DNA of 64,000 nt from Erpobdella octoculata (Eukaryota; Annelida; Clitellata; Hirudinida; Erpobdellidae): NCBI GenBank assembly GCA_963978895.1, contig OZ022238.1, forward strand, positions 34,091,093-34,155,092, read 5' to 3'. The first letter of the stretch is position 1. Each line of letters begins with the position of its first letter. Made by a program: the position numbers and the translations under genes. Of the stretch, positions 53,297 through 64,000 are shown piece by piece. The notes beneath the pieces are model-generated. The model had not been told where the DNA came from and did not search any database. It was given only the letters and a program-made list of their open reading frames with translations.

Positions 53297-53866
53297 TTAA
53301 TCGATTTTGTTCACCTGCTGCTCGTTCTCAATGTGCTTTGCATACATGTCTGACAGCTCCAAACTTCGACCGATGTCTAGCAGTTTTGCAAGAGTCATAT
53401 CTGGTTTGCACAAAGCTTTGCGGCGTAACGTGTTTGACGAACAACTTTGAGTAATTTGGGTTTTGATCTCGCGATCGATGTTTTCAAAAGCACATGTTGT
53501 TGAGAGCTGTTTGAGACGCGTGTAGTAAGCTGGTAGTGATTCGCCAGTGAGCTGCTTTGATTGACGAAACGTGTATATCTGAAACTCTGTGTTCTGCCTT
53601 GGTGTAAAATACTTGTTGAGAGCTGTGACGGCTTTTTCAAAGTGACTCTCTCCATCGGCGGCTTCGGCGTCTGGCAGAGTATCAAAAATTTCGTTGATTT
53701 CCTCCCCGGCGTAGTGGAGCAGAAGAGCTTTTTGTCTTCTATCGTCGACGATGTTGACGGCTACTAGCAGGTTGCGAAATCTAGAAATCCACTTCGTCCA
53801 TCGAATTCCTGCAGACTCTTCCGAACTGACAGCGAATGATGGAAACGATGGTAAAGCTTCAGCCAT
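53297..53866 (-). CDS. Gag of the LTR retrotransposon
   Basis: 189 codons from ATG at 53866. Capsid-like core: RWTKWISRFRNLLVAVNI, KALLLHYAGEEINEIFDTL, ALNKYFTPRQNTEFQIYTFR, GESLPAYYTRLKQLSTTC. This is the usual Gag of Ty3/gypsy-type elements with a W-x2-W and YF-P-N—E—F pattern. It is followed after about 50 bp by the zinc-knuckle/protease frame, which probably needs a frameshift or short overlap. Confidence 0.8.
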   Translation of the reverse strand: MAEALPSFPSFAVSSEESAGIRWTKWISRFRNLLVAVNIVDDRRQKALLLHYAGEEINEIFDTLPDAEAADGESHFEKAVTALNKYFTPRQNTEFQIYTFRQSKQLTGESLPAYYTRLKQLSTTCAFENIDREIKTQITQSCSSNTLRRKALCKPDMTLAKLLDIGRSLELSDMYAKHIENEQQVNKID

Positions 53867-53996
53867 AGTTGATTAGTTGATATTGCGAACTAAACTGTTT
53901 AAGCGATGAAAACGATAATAGATTCTTCGGAGTTTATCGACAGAAAAAAATTATCAAACTGTTCGCGAAAGTTCGTTTACGAATCCTCGTCGCCAA

Positions 53997-54236
53997 TGTA
54001 ATGTTTTTCGATTACGAAATAATCTACACAAAGCAACAGGTAACTTTATTAACCGATATACGAACGAATACGAATATAAGAATCAGAATCAGAACATCAA
54101 TGCGAACGTGAATATCAATGTGAAATGTCCTTACATGCAAGCTACGCTTCCTTTTATAGCCTGTTCTCACTCTGCATCCATACAACAATGACCGGAGTCC
54201 ATGCATGCATCATACATCACACACTACGACACTACA
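53997..54236 (-). repeat. 5' LTR
   Basis: Partner of 48516-48755. The primer-binding-site-like sequence abuts its inner edge. Confidence 0.93.
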
Positions 54237-54453
54237 ATATGGTCAATGAAGTTAAAAATGTCAACTCTGCTACCATCATTGATCACTCAACACGGTTGGG
54301 CTGATGTGGTGGAAACTGTGAGGCAGTACACAGCTGTAATGGAACATCCAGATAGGGAAACGGTTTATAACAAATCGCTTTGTCAAGTTTTGGTTAGATC
54401 ACCCTCCACCGAAAAATCCTAGATCCAGCGCTTCTTCTTTCACCGACAGGTAA

Positions 54454-54540
54454 GCCAGATCATCCAAGATTCCCCAAAAATGCTTCACTCGATTTTTATC
54501 TTTATAAGTTTTTGACAGCCCAAGCTGCTGCACCTTAACA
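54454..54540 (-). pseudogene. MULE transposase relic
   Basis: The minus strand resembles residues around the C-x2-H region to LAYLPV of MULE C (KTYKDKNRVKHFWGILDDL reading). About 75 percent identical in DNA to 49630-49730. A GGGGGGAAATGTCC relic lies at 54641. Confidence 0.55.
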
Positions 54541-54689
54541 TGGAAGAAACTCTTGCAAAAACACAAATTCATACTACTACATTATTTTATTTATTTTCAT
54601 CTTTCAGAGAAAACATCATATCAGAAAAAAAAAATTACAACAGGGGGGAAATGTCCTAGGGTCTGTTCCTGTTGTTAGAGTTCAAATTA

Positions 54690-55230
<541 letters not shown>

Positions 55231-56230
55231 CTTTACACGTTTTATATATTTTACTTCACTTCACTTCATATATTTATTTTATTTAAAATTGTTATCTTCT
55301 TTTTTATATTCTAAATATTTTCTGTCAATTCCATTTTATATACAAGGTGGCTCCTAAATTTATTTTAATAAATATGATTCCAATAAAATTTCAAGCTTTC
55401 TAATCCTTAATTTAATTAAACACTGAAGTCTACCAATCTGTTTTTTTGGTAATATTATTAATTTTGTAATAATTTTTTTTGCAAACTGCAGTATTGTTAT
55501 AAAAACAAATAAAGGAACAACGAGTTTTTCAACACAAACTTTGATTTCAAATACACTCAATTTAGAAATACGAAAGAAGATAGTCAAAAAAATTTCACCT
55601 GCGGCGGGCTTTTTCTTTTTTTCTAATAGTAAACGATACCCAAAAAAGACTGCAGACTGAAAATAGTCAAACCAATTTTTGTTTTCAATGTTGTCTTTGT
55701 GCATACTGTTTGTTTCGTAACTTTTAAAAAATCTCTCTGTCAAGTTTCGGTAAGATCATCCCCCCACCAGAAAATCCTAGATCCGTCGCTGTTAATTTGG
55801 TTATATCATGTAACATGCTAAGAAATAGTTAATACAAACCCATACCCCCCATACCGCTGTTGGAGCTGAGATGATAGAGCGCGTGAGTTGGTCGTGAGAG
55901 TATGGCGTTCAATACCTGCACGATGACTACGATAATTTTTAAAAACTTATCCAGTAATCTAGTTGATAAAAAACTTGTTATCACAAATGTGCATACTCAT
56001 TACAAATGACAACTTACTAAACAATTTAACTTTATTTATCTGATTAGTTTTAGAGTCATCAAACAAAACCTGTTTTAGCCTAAACAAATGTACGCCAAAT
56101 AATTTAAATATCATCTAACAACTTTTTCAGCTATTGTTTTTACATAACGATTCCCAACTACTCCATTCTACTTATGATTTTATTATTCTGTTCAAGTGGA
56201 TAGCTTGACATTCTACGACTTGGTTTTCCC
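55231..56230. other. non-coding body of MULE A
   Basis: AT-rich. 55740-55795 repeats the text of 54385-54435 (AATCCTAGATCC). No gene. Confidence 0.4.
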
Positions 56231-56317
56231 CATAGGAACCAATCAGGCGTTGTTTCATCTAATTAATTATTAATGTGTCCCAGCACCTAGTGTAAAAAAT
56301 AAAGTCGCGTGCCGCCT

Positions 56318-57260
56318 CAATGCAGCTGAAAGACTTAGCTGCGTAGCACACGGTTTGCACAATCTCATCACCGTTGATGGAGTCGGTAAATGCACTCCTA
56401 TTCAATATCTCATCGTTAAAGTTAAAAACGTCATAAAGACCTTCACGTACAAAACGTAATTGCCTCGGAATGAAGCCATTGATATGGCTCATGAGCAGCT
56501 TGTTTCAGAACTTGAAGAAACTCTAGAAACAGTTAATAACCAACAGTCTAGTATGATTATTGGAAAAAACAAAGATGATGTTCCAGCTTTGATTGATTCA
56601 GAAACAGATGTAATGGAATGAGACTCAGAAAAAAATCATCAGAATATGGTAACTTTGAAGAAAGATTGCCCTACCAGATGGAATTGTCTACTCATGATGC
56701 TGGACAGCTTTATTAAAAATCAGCAACTTATTGAAAGGTGTCTCAATCGTTTACATATTTTTGATAAAATGCTGAGCAATGAGGAATGGAAAACGATTAA
56801 TAATTTGGTTCAATTTCTCAAATTATTTCAAACGGCTACTGAGGTATTAAGTGGTTCCAAATATCCGACAATTAGCCTTGTTTTATTGTTCAAGGCTGAG
56901 ATTACAGGGGTCCTGACAGATTTAACAACAGACAGCAATATTGTAAAGTCTATGAAACACAACATGCGGATGGCTCTAGATCATAGACTTCCAGTAACAG
57001 ATTTACATGTAATCGCAGCAATACTTGACCCATCTCAACGTGCTTTGACCACTGTCCAAAAATATCTTACAGAACAAAACATAACGACTGTAGAATTTCT
57101 TAAGCAAGCAGTACAAAAATAATGGTGATTTGGAGAATGGCCAAGACGATCAAGCTAGTCGCGATGAAACAGCTGAAAAAACCCAACGGAAACGAGCAAA
57201 ATATGATATGCTCGTGAAGCATGCAAGTTCAGCGACGCTGTCATTAAAACGCAACATTCA
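56318..57260 (+). pseudogene. hAT transposase, central part
   Basis: LSCVAHGLHNLITVDGVGK, KVKNVIKTFTYKT, stop, then (after another stop) KKDCPTRWNCLLMMLDSF, LVQFLKLFQTATEVLSGSKY, PTISLVLLF, LHVIAAILDPSQRAL, ending in KRNIQQYIDV where the 25-bp minisatellite begins. Typical ZBED-like hAT core with at least three in-frame stops. Confidence 0.85.
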
Positions 57261-57912
57261 GCAGTATATAGATGTTTAACATTCAGCAGTATATAGATGT
57301 TTAACATTCAGCAGTATATAGATGTTTAACATTCAGCAGTATATAGATGTTTAACATTCAGCAGTATATAGATGTTTAACATTCAGCAGTATATAGATGT
57401 TTAACATTCAGCAGTATATAGATGTTTAACATTCAGCAGTATATAGATGTTTAACATTCAGCAGTATATAGATGTTTAACATTCAGCAGTATATAGATGT
57501 TTAACATTCAGCAGTATATAGATGTTTAACATTCAGCAGTATATAGATGTTTAACATTCAGCAATATATAGATGTTTAACATTCAGCAGTATATAGATGT
57601 TTAACATTCAGCAGTATATAGAAATATAGATGTTTAACATTCAGCAGTATATAGATGTTTAACATTCAGCAGTATATAATGTTTAACATTCAGCAGTATA
57701 TAGATGTTTAACATTCAGCAGTATATAGATGTTTAACATTCAGCAGTATATAGATGTTTAACATTCAGCAGTATATAGATGTTTAACATTCAGCAGTATA
57801 TAGATGTTTAACATTCAGCAGTATATAGATGTTTAACATTCAGCAGTATATAGATGTTTAACATTCAGCAGTATATAGATGTTTAACATTCAGCAGTATA
57901 TAGATGTTTACC
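57253..57912. repeat. 25-bp minisatellite seeded by hAT coding sequence
   Basis: About 26 units of AACATTCAGCAGTATATAGA…, almost identical. The first unit is the hAT codons for NIQQYID. Two units have small indels (57620, 57676). Confidence 0.95.
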
Positions 57913-58860
57913 GGTAAAGTACGACAGTAGTTCTTCTCTTAGCAAACTCTCAATGTGAAGCAAAGAAGCTATCCTAAATCTAAAACGTTGGTCCAATTCA
58001 TGATCAGCATATATTTGTAATGGATCAATTCTGTTCCTCCAATTTTTTTCTCTTCTAAGACCACTTCTTATAATTCTTTGAAGGATTTCTGGACGTTTAA
58101 CTCTTCGTAACATTTTAATATCTATTTTACTATTTAAATTTTAAAAGCACAAGTCACTAAACAAAAAAGGGACAGAGGAATAATCGTATATTTATAGGAA
58201 TTTTAAATTTATGACCTATCAACTTCAGAGAAAGCTAGAAAGCATGCATAAAGACATTTCCTGTGTAAAGAAACACTCAGGAATGTAAGAGTTTTGATTA
58301 ATAAACTTCAAAAAAAGCTGAAAAGCATGCACAAGAACAATTTCCGGGGTCAATAAACCACACTTCAAAGACTTATAAACTTTTAAAAACGAATTTTCTG
58401 CATGCATAATACATCTAATATTCTCGACGTTTCAATATTAATACAATATTCAAATTTAAAAACACTAAAGTCACTCAAATAAAGTAAGGTACATAGGTAA
58501 GGTATGTAAAACAGTAGAAAAATATATGGAAATAATCGTAATATTTTGAGATGTCTATTAGGAGCAATAAAATAAGATACAAATAAAATATTTAATACAA
58601 TATTAAATAAATAAGACATATATAATAAATACCGAACGATTCCTTCAAATACATGTCAGAATGAAAAAAAAACAGCGTCCGTTTCAATTAACTGTGGTAG
58701 CGAGCACAGTTAAAATTTGACAGATTTTAACCCTTAGTTAAGCGGTCCGATGCGTTAACTACGCTTTGTGAATACCAGTTAAATCAAACGACAAACTTTT
58801 CAACCGCCAGTTAGTTTTTAACCATCAGTTAGCGGTTAACTACGGTTGGTGAATACTGCC
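57905..58860 (-). mobile_element. PIF/Harbinger-like element, left end lost
   Basis: The right end, on the minus strand, reads CAGGGGCAGTATTCACCAAC, a Harbinger-type terminus, set between hAT codons. Minus-strand coding at 58113-57905 reads RRVKRPEILQRI … RIDPLQIYADHELDQRFRF, the N-terminus of a Harbinger transposase. The other end and the catalytic region were replaced by the minisatellite. A similar terminus relic is at 23769-23801. Confidence 0.6.
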
Positions 58861-58867
58861 CCTGCTG

Positions 58868-59035
58868 GCTTGGTGGAACACGCAGAATAAAACTTATCCA
58901 GAACTGACCAGAACTTTCAGAGCTTGCCAAAATTATTTTAGCTATTCCGGCTACAAGTGCGCGTCGGAGCGCATTTTTCCAACAGCGGGTTTAACAATTA
59001 ATTCCAAGCGCAGTGCCATGGTACCCATTATCCGT
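58868..59035 (+). pseudogene. hAT transposase, C-terminal dimerisation domain
   Basis: It reads WWNTQNKTYPELTRTF, then ASERIFPTAGLTINSKRSAM. The hAT family C-terminal block has ASERVFS-AG. It lies beyond the Harbinger insertion and completes the 40641-59283 element. Confidence 0.85.
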
Positions 59036-59291
59036 TGACGATAGTTTTTGTACACGAAAATTCACACTTTTTGACCATGAATTTAGTTTGATTTGTCAAC
59101 TCTATGTTTATTTTTTTTAACCTAGTATGTCTGTTTAATTTTTTGTTTATTTCATGTCGGTGTGGTTTAATAAAAAAATCATCATAAACGCCACCGACGC
59201 CGCCGTCAAAATACAGGCGCCACCGCCACCTAAAGTTGGTCACCGCGCCGCCGCCGACGATTTGACGTCAGTGCACACCTCTATTAGGGGG

Positions 59292-62040
59292 AACTTTTTC
59301 TCTCCGAAATTGTCAGATTTTCCCAATACCAAATAGATAGTTTTTCATACTTCGAGTTTAAAACTGAGTTAAAATTTTAATTACAAAAAACCAAATGTCA
59401 GAATAAAAACGTCTAAAATATCGTTAATGGCTATGTTTTACACTAAGATAAAAATGGAATGCCCAATTCAAGGATTCGTTTATCACAAGCTCACCTTCAC
59501 TATTTTAAAATAAAACTAGCTTACTCTATTCACTTTACCCGCTCTTTAAGTTCTCAATTATAGAGCTATATGTTTTGCTTGCTAATTTTTTCCGCAATAT
59601 AATACCAAGCCACGCCTGGCATACTAAGCTTTTAGAAAATCGGTGTTGTCGATTGGAAAATGACCAGTGGCGTAGCCTCTTGGCTTCAGCAACCCGGGGC
59701 GGGCAGGCCACACTCGCCACACTCCATTTGGATGTTGAGTTTACATTTTTACAAAAAGTATTCGATAATTGAAGTGAGGTGAGTTAAGACGTAATGAACT
59801 TTACTTCCGAAAAATGACCGAGCGGTCGTAATAAAGCAATGAAAAATGAGATTTTGTATGACCTGTGTTCAATTTGGAATTGTTTTATATTCTTAATTAT
59901 TAGATTTTATTGCTTATTTTTAGATAAAAAATCGGCAGCGAAATTACTCTATAAGACTTATTAAGTCTATAACTAACTTCTCCTAAATGTATATTTTAAA
60001 AACGTCTAACTTATTCATCTTGAAAATGATGAAATAAAACTGTCTGAAAGTTTCTAGCAACCCACAATCATATCCAATAAATTGAAATCAAATTTCAGCC
60101 TTAACAGTAGAACTGATGTAGGATACTGAAATCACTAACTAGTTATGAGAACCTACATTATTTTTTCAGTAAAAAATAATATATTTTCTGTGCCATAAAC
60201 AATTCACCAAAAAAATTTGATTTCAAATAATTAGTTAATTTGTTTTTTTTGTCTCAACCCCAAAGTATGAAAAAAAAAACTTCCCAGCCACACATACTCT
60301 GTTTATTATGAAATATAAAACTTGGCAGACTATACAACACACACAACTTTTATTATCTCAAAATAGTAGATGACCAGGCGGACAGGATGGTGGGGGGGGG
60401 GGGGGGGTAATCGTAGGTACTTTTTCAAAATATTATAAGATTTTCTTTTCCAAAATAGCTGATGACAGAGGGAGAAGACAATCATGGCTACTTCTTACCT
60501 TTTTCACAAAAAATACTTTTTTCAAAAATTAATTTCTGAAAAATTTCAAATTTTTGGGAGAATTTGAAACTTTGGGTGGGGGCGCCTGGATTAAACACTG
60601 AATCGAAGTCACGGGCCAAGCAAGAATTGCCATGCAATGTTTAGCCAAAAGCAGGTGCCATTAGAATAAAAGTATTTTTTTTATAGTCACCTAAGTTCGT
60701 CACATCGTCGATTTACTACAAATTTCACAGGGATCAAAATACCATTTTTGAGAGTAAATGCCATTTTAAAAACCTTGAGAACCAAGATTGAAGGAAGTGA
60801 CACAACATCCCAAACACTGCAGGTCACTTAAAAAATATACACAAGCAGAGACAACTGAAAAAATCATGACTGTAAAATAATTTACTTCACAAAAATATAT
60901 CTATATAAAACCACTGGTCAAAATTATAAAAAAAATATATCAGTTGCATTCAATTGAAAAATGTCAGCTCATGCTTATAAGCATCCTTTTAGTTAAAAGA
61001 TGCAGAATTTCATTTATTCATCACTTTCTGAATAAGACTTCTTCACACATATCTCCTGCAAACAAAATTAAACTTTTATTTGTACATAAACTTAATATCC
61101 AATAAAAATAAAATAAATAGTCATGTTCTGGATTCAATGTTCATGAAAGTATATCAATAACAAATTAAAATATAAACAAAAATAGCCATGTTCTGGATTT
61201 TATGAAATGATCATTAATGTTTATTATAATCTAATAAATTTTCACTAAATTTTTCTGTCAATAAGAGCAACAAATTCACTGCAATATAAAATTTTTATTT
61301 GTGATAATTCTTTGAAACTGCTGTGCCATACTATTTTAAATAAACCAAACTAAACTAAACTGAAATATCTTATCATTAGTAATACTGCTCCATCAAATAA
61401 TATTCAAGCTTAGTAACAATTAAAATGTAATTTAAAAATTTATATTATAGCTATTAATATAATTCTATCAGAGGTGCACCGATATTGCATTTATCGATTA
61501 CCGGCCGGCAACATAATATCGACTGATTACCGATAATTGAATTTTTAAAGCTTTTTTGTTCATTAATAAGTTTGAAACGCTGTCGAATGATAACTTTTAA
61601 CTTTAAATTTCCTTTATTGCAGCCAAAGAAGCTGGATAAGAACAGCTGTCATAAAAAAAACAATAATAATCAATTGAAATTTTTTTTAAAAAGTCTGGAA
61701 ATGTCTGAGTGAGTAAGAAATGAAAGAGTTCTGAAATGTTTTAATTTTGCAACGAGGAATTGGGTATGGTGTGATATAAGCCTTGATATAAATTCAAAGA
61801 TAAATATTATCACATCATTCCTGCTCAATTTCGCACTAGTTGGCGCTTAGTAGCTAAACTTTATTTATATTCAATAAAATGCACATAAAACGCATCATCA
61901 TTTACCAAAAACTAGAAAATGACATTGTGTTTTCTTCCAAAGGAGTAAACTCACAATCTGACTAAACAGTACCTAGGTGGTCTAGTTTTTATTTAATTCC
62001 TATTAATAAGCAAACATGGAACGATTACCATCATTCGTTT
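59292..62040. other. intergenic, no gene found
   Basis: AT-rich, no supportable coding frame. CAGTGGCGTAGCCTCTTGGC at 59665 and CAGAGGTGCACCGATATTGC at 61470 resemble single hAT-type termini, but I found no partners. Confidence 0.45.
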
Positions 62041-62183
62041 CCTCTTAAATATGGGGTGACTTTTAAAATTTGTCTACTAATTTTTAAAATTAAAAATTGC
62101 CTTTCTCCACTTTACGGAACTAACTTAATAAAAATCCCTCCTAAGCCTGGTCTTCGATCTTCCTCTCTTAGTCACTTTTGTAT

Positions 62184-63801
62184 AAGCTTCTGCGTCCCGT
62201 TATTTTTTTTTGGAACGATACGATACGATTTCTGAAATTTGCCTCGAATTAAACGATACGATACGCCTCGAACAATAACGATACGATACGATATCGGGAT
62301 CTCGACTGAAGTGGAAATTTTGTCTCGAATGAAACGAGATAACATAGAATGGTGAACTATACGCGACAGACAATATTAATAACTACATTAAAGGAATTCA
62401 TTGAAAAAAATATATAAATATTAAAAAATTTACTAAATTTAATTTTTTTTACAACTTGAAATAAGTTTCATTTGTTTAGTTTCGGTACATCTATTTGTCT
62501 AAATTTAGATTCTAAATAAAACGCTACCGCCGATAGTAAGTATTTCTGTAGTTCGCATTGTGCGGTAGTTTATGTACGCATTATGTGGTAGTTTATCAAT
62601 TTAATTAAATGATTTTACTTGCCGATGAAAAGAAAAATTAAAATTATTTTTTCAAGTAATTGAAAAGTAGAAAACCTTCTAGCACACCAAAAGAACGACA
62701 TTTTTAGGCAATTCAATAGTGAAAGTGGAAAACCCAATGGAGATAGAAATAGATTGCAGATTACTGAGATTGAGATTACTAGATTACTAAGATAAAATTA
62801 AAATGATACTGTTTCCCGCAGTCTTTGCATCTGGCAAGATTTACTTCTCCATCCTTGTCATTGTCTTTCTGCATGACCGTCTCTTCATCAAAGTACTTCC
62901 AGATTTGACCCCGGTGACGCGGCATGATAATGATGACAAACACAAGAAAGTGCCTCTATGCAAGAATTAAAAAAGTAAAAAAAAACCAGCGTGTTTATTT
63001 ATAGGCGATGGCGAATGCGGTTAGCAATAGCAAGAAAGAAGCTGAGAAAGTTTCGAATTCCAGCTGCAGACGCTACGGGCTACGGCACTGTCGTGCACAC
63101 TACAGGTGGCACACACAACCAAGAATATCATCGAGATTATAAAGATATATCTTAGATGAGCTACTATTACGGTCAATTACGGATATCGAAACACTAAAAT
63201 AATCATTCCAATTCTATGTAACAAATTTGAAAAAATAAGTTTATGAAGCAGACTAAACCAAAACATAAACATAGAATGATCATTACTATTACATTACTCA
63301 TTATTCTCATTAATAATAATAGTCATCGATGTCAGCGATAGTCGTACGATTGCCTTGTAGTATCAGTAGTATGCAGACGTCGACTAGCAGCCTAAGAGGA
63401 GCGTGGCTTTTTTGCTGCCGGTTCCCAGACTAAAAATAGTAAATAATGGGGCTACAGGCTGTCTGGAAAACCGAATTTAAAGTGGGGATGACAATAGTTA
63501 TAAACTTCTGTCAATAGGTAGATTAATTAATCAATGTTGATGAATCAATTGCAAATATTCACAGTTGTAACAATCGTTAATTAAATATGTATGACTTTCA
63601 TTATTTATTGGAAAATAATTTTTAAAAATCTCGATATTTTTTCGGGACTTAATTCGTGAACCAAATTTTAAGTATCGCTTATTTATATCGATACGAGACT
63701 TCTTCCGCAGGCTGTATCGTATCAATGGCGATACGGGAGATCCCGTATCGTTTTGAAATCTCAATTGAATTTGAGATAACGATATCGGGACGCAGATGCT
63801 T
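62184..63801 (-). mobile_element. TIR element (1618 bp) with 10-bp direct repeat and BED-finger exon
   Basis: Ends AAGCTTCTGCGTCCCG and the inverse of CGGGACGCAGATGCTT. ACTTTTGTAT flanks it (62174-62183 and 63802-63811) inside the LINE. Subterminal regions are rich in GATACGATACG motifs at both ends. The superfamily is unclear: the BED finger suggests hAT, but the duplication is longer than 8 bp. Confidence 0.75.
62809..62925 (-). CDS. BED-type zinc finger exon of a transposase
   Basis: Minus-strand ATG at 62925 reads MPRHRGQIWKYFDEE, an acidic loop, then ARCKDCGK before a possible GTATCA donor. W-x2-F and C-x2-C fit the first half of a BED finger. No further exon was identified inside the element. 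Confidence 0.5.
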
Positions 63802-64000
63802 ACTTTTGTATATTTACATTCTTTGGCTAAACGCTCTTTTTCCTACTCTGGTCCCTTTATCTGGAATTCTCTTCCTTCATCTCTTACTAACTCTACTTCA
63901 CTCACTGTTTTCCATCGTGGACTTAAAGCACATCTGCTTGATCAGTTCATGTCCGAGCGCTATTCAATGCCACGGAAATAGCGCTATACAAATAAACTGG

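Larger units (their letters stand above)
48516..54236 (-). mobile_element. young Ty3/gypsy-type LTR retrotransposon with replaced pol
   Basis: Two 240-bp LTRs (48516-48755, 53997-54236) differ at one position (G/T at 48655). ATATG is duplicated outside (48511-48515 and 54237-54241). On the minus strand the 5' LTR is followed by TTGGCGACGAGGATTCG (primer-binding-site-like). The 3' LTR is preceded by AAGAAGGGGAGGGA (polypurine tract). Order: Gag, zinc knuckles, protease, first residues of RT, then a coiled-coil frame in place of RT/RNase H/integrase. MULE C is inserted near the 3' end. It lacks enzymes for its own copying, so it must have been mobilised in trans. Confidence 0.9.
62040..64000 (+). 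mobile_element. LINE 3' part (family 2), split by a TIR element; runs off the window
   Basis: 62080-62183 reads LKIAFLHFTELT… and KIPPKPGLRSSSLSHF. After the insert, 63812-63981 reads LAKRSFSYSGPFIWNSLPSS … FHRGLKAHLLDQF and ends MPRK, stop, with tail AGCGCTATACAAATAAA. Frames are broken. Confidence 0.75.

Noticed and set aside
59646..59710. hAT-type terminus CAGTGGCGTAGCC
   Set aside because: No matching inverted partner or octamer duplication was found nearby, so no element is called.

Overview
The window is AT-rich animal (metazoan, almost certainly invertebrate) genomic DNA. Evidence: one host gene with many small exons and GT/AG introns, very long (TA)n, (CATA)n and (TG)n microsatellites, tRNA-derived SINEs, and an animal-type transposon set (Helitron, pogo, hAT, Mutator-like with FLYWCH finger, Harbinger, Gmr1-like Ty3/gypsy with SCAN-type Gag, Jockey/CR1/L2-type LINEs, possible Penelope). 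I cannot name the species.

The only host gene I can support is an INPP5F/SAC2-type phosphoinositide 4-phosphatase on the + strand. Its 22 proposed coding exons run from 10429 to 39782. Splice phases agree at every junction and give an open frame of 1228 codons. It has the Sac domain with the C-x5-R-T catalytic motif, the hSac2-type domain, and a long C-terminal tail ending like vertebrate INPP5F. Its introns are stuffed with SINEs, LINEs, Helitron-like elements and DNA transposons. The acceptor and first 31 nt of the catalytic exon have been amplified into a 49-bp tandem array of eight copies.

Layout. 1-3.7 kb: Helitron remnants and a pogo-like element between TA tracts. 3.7-10 kb: a Helitron-type non-autonomous element, then a nest of two MITE families whose 9-bp and 8-bp target duplications can be read directly. 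10.4-39.8 kb: the INPP5F gene. 40.6-59.3 kb: a nest of elements resolved by target-site duplications. An old hAT element contains a 15.5-kb Mutator-like insertion. That insertion contains (a) a LINE split by a hAT-type element, (b) a long-TIR element coding for a Ulp1-like protease plus PHD finger, itself split by another hAT-type element, and (c) a young LTR retrotransposon, itself split by a Mutator-like element whose transposase gene looks intact. 59.3-64 kb: non-coding sequence and a LINE split by a 1.6-kb TIR element with a BED-finger exon.

The most unusual object is the LTR retrotransposon at 48516-54236 (240-bp LTRs with one mismatch, 5-bp target duplication). Its pol gene stops at the very start of reverse transcriptase and is replaced by a long coiled-coil reading frame. 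It looks like a recently mobilised element that has transduced foreign, possibly cellular, coding sequence. The apparently intact MULE gene (49100-50832) and the exon-boundary minisatellite in INPP5F are the next most interesting items.
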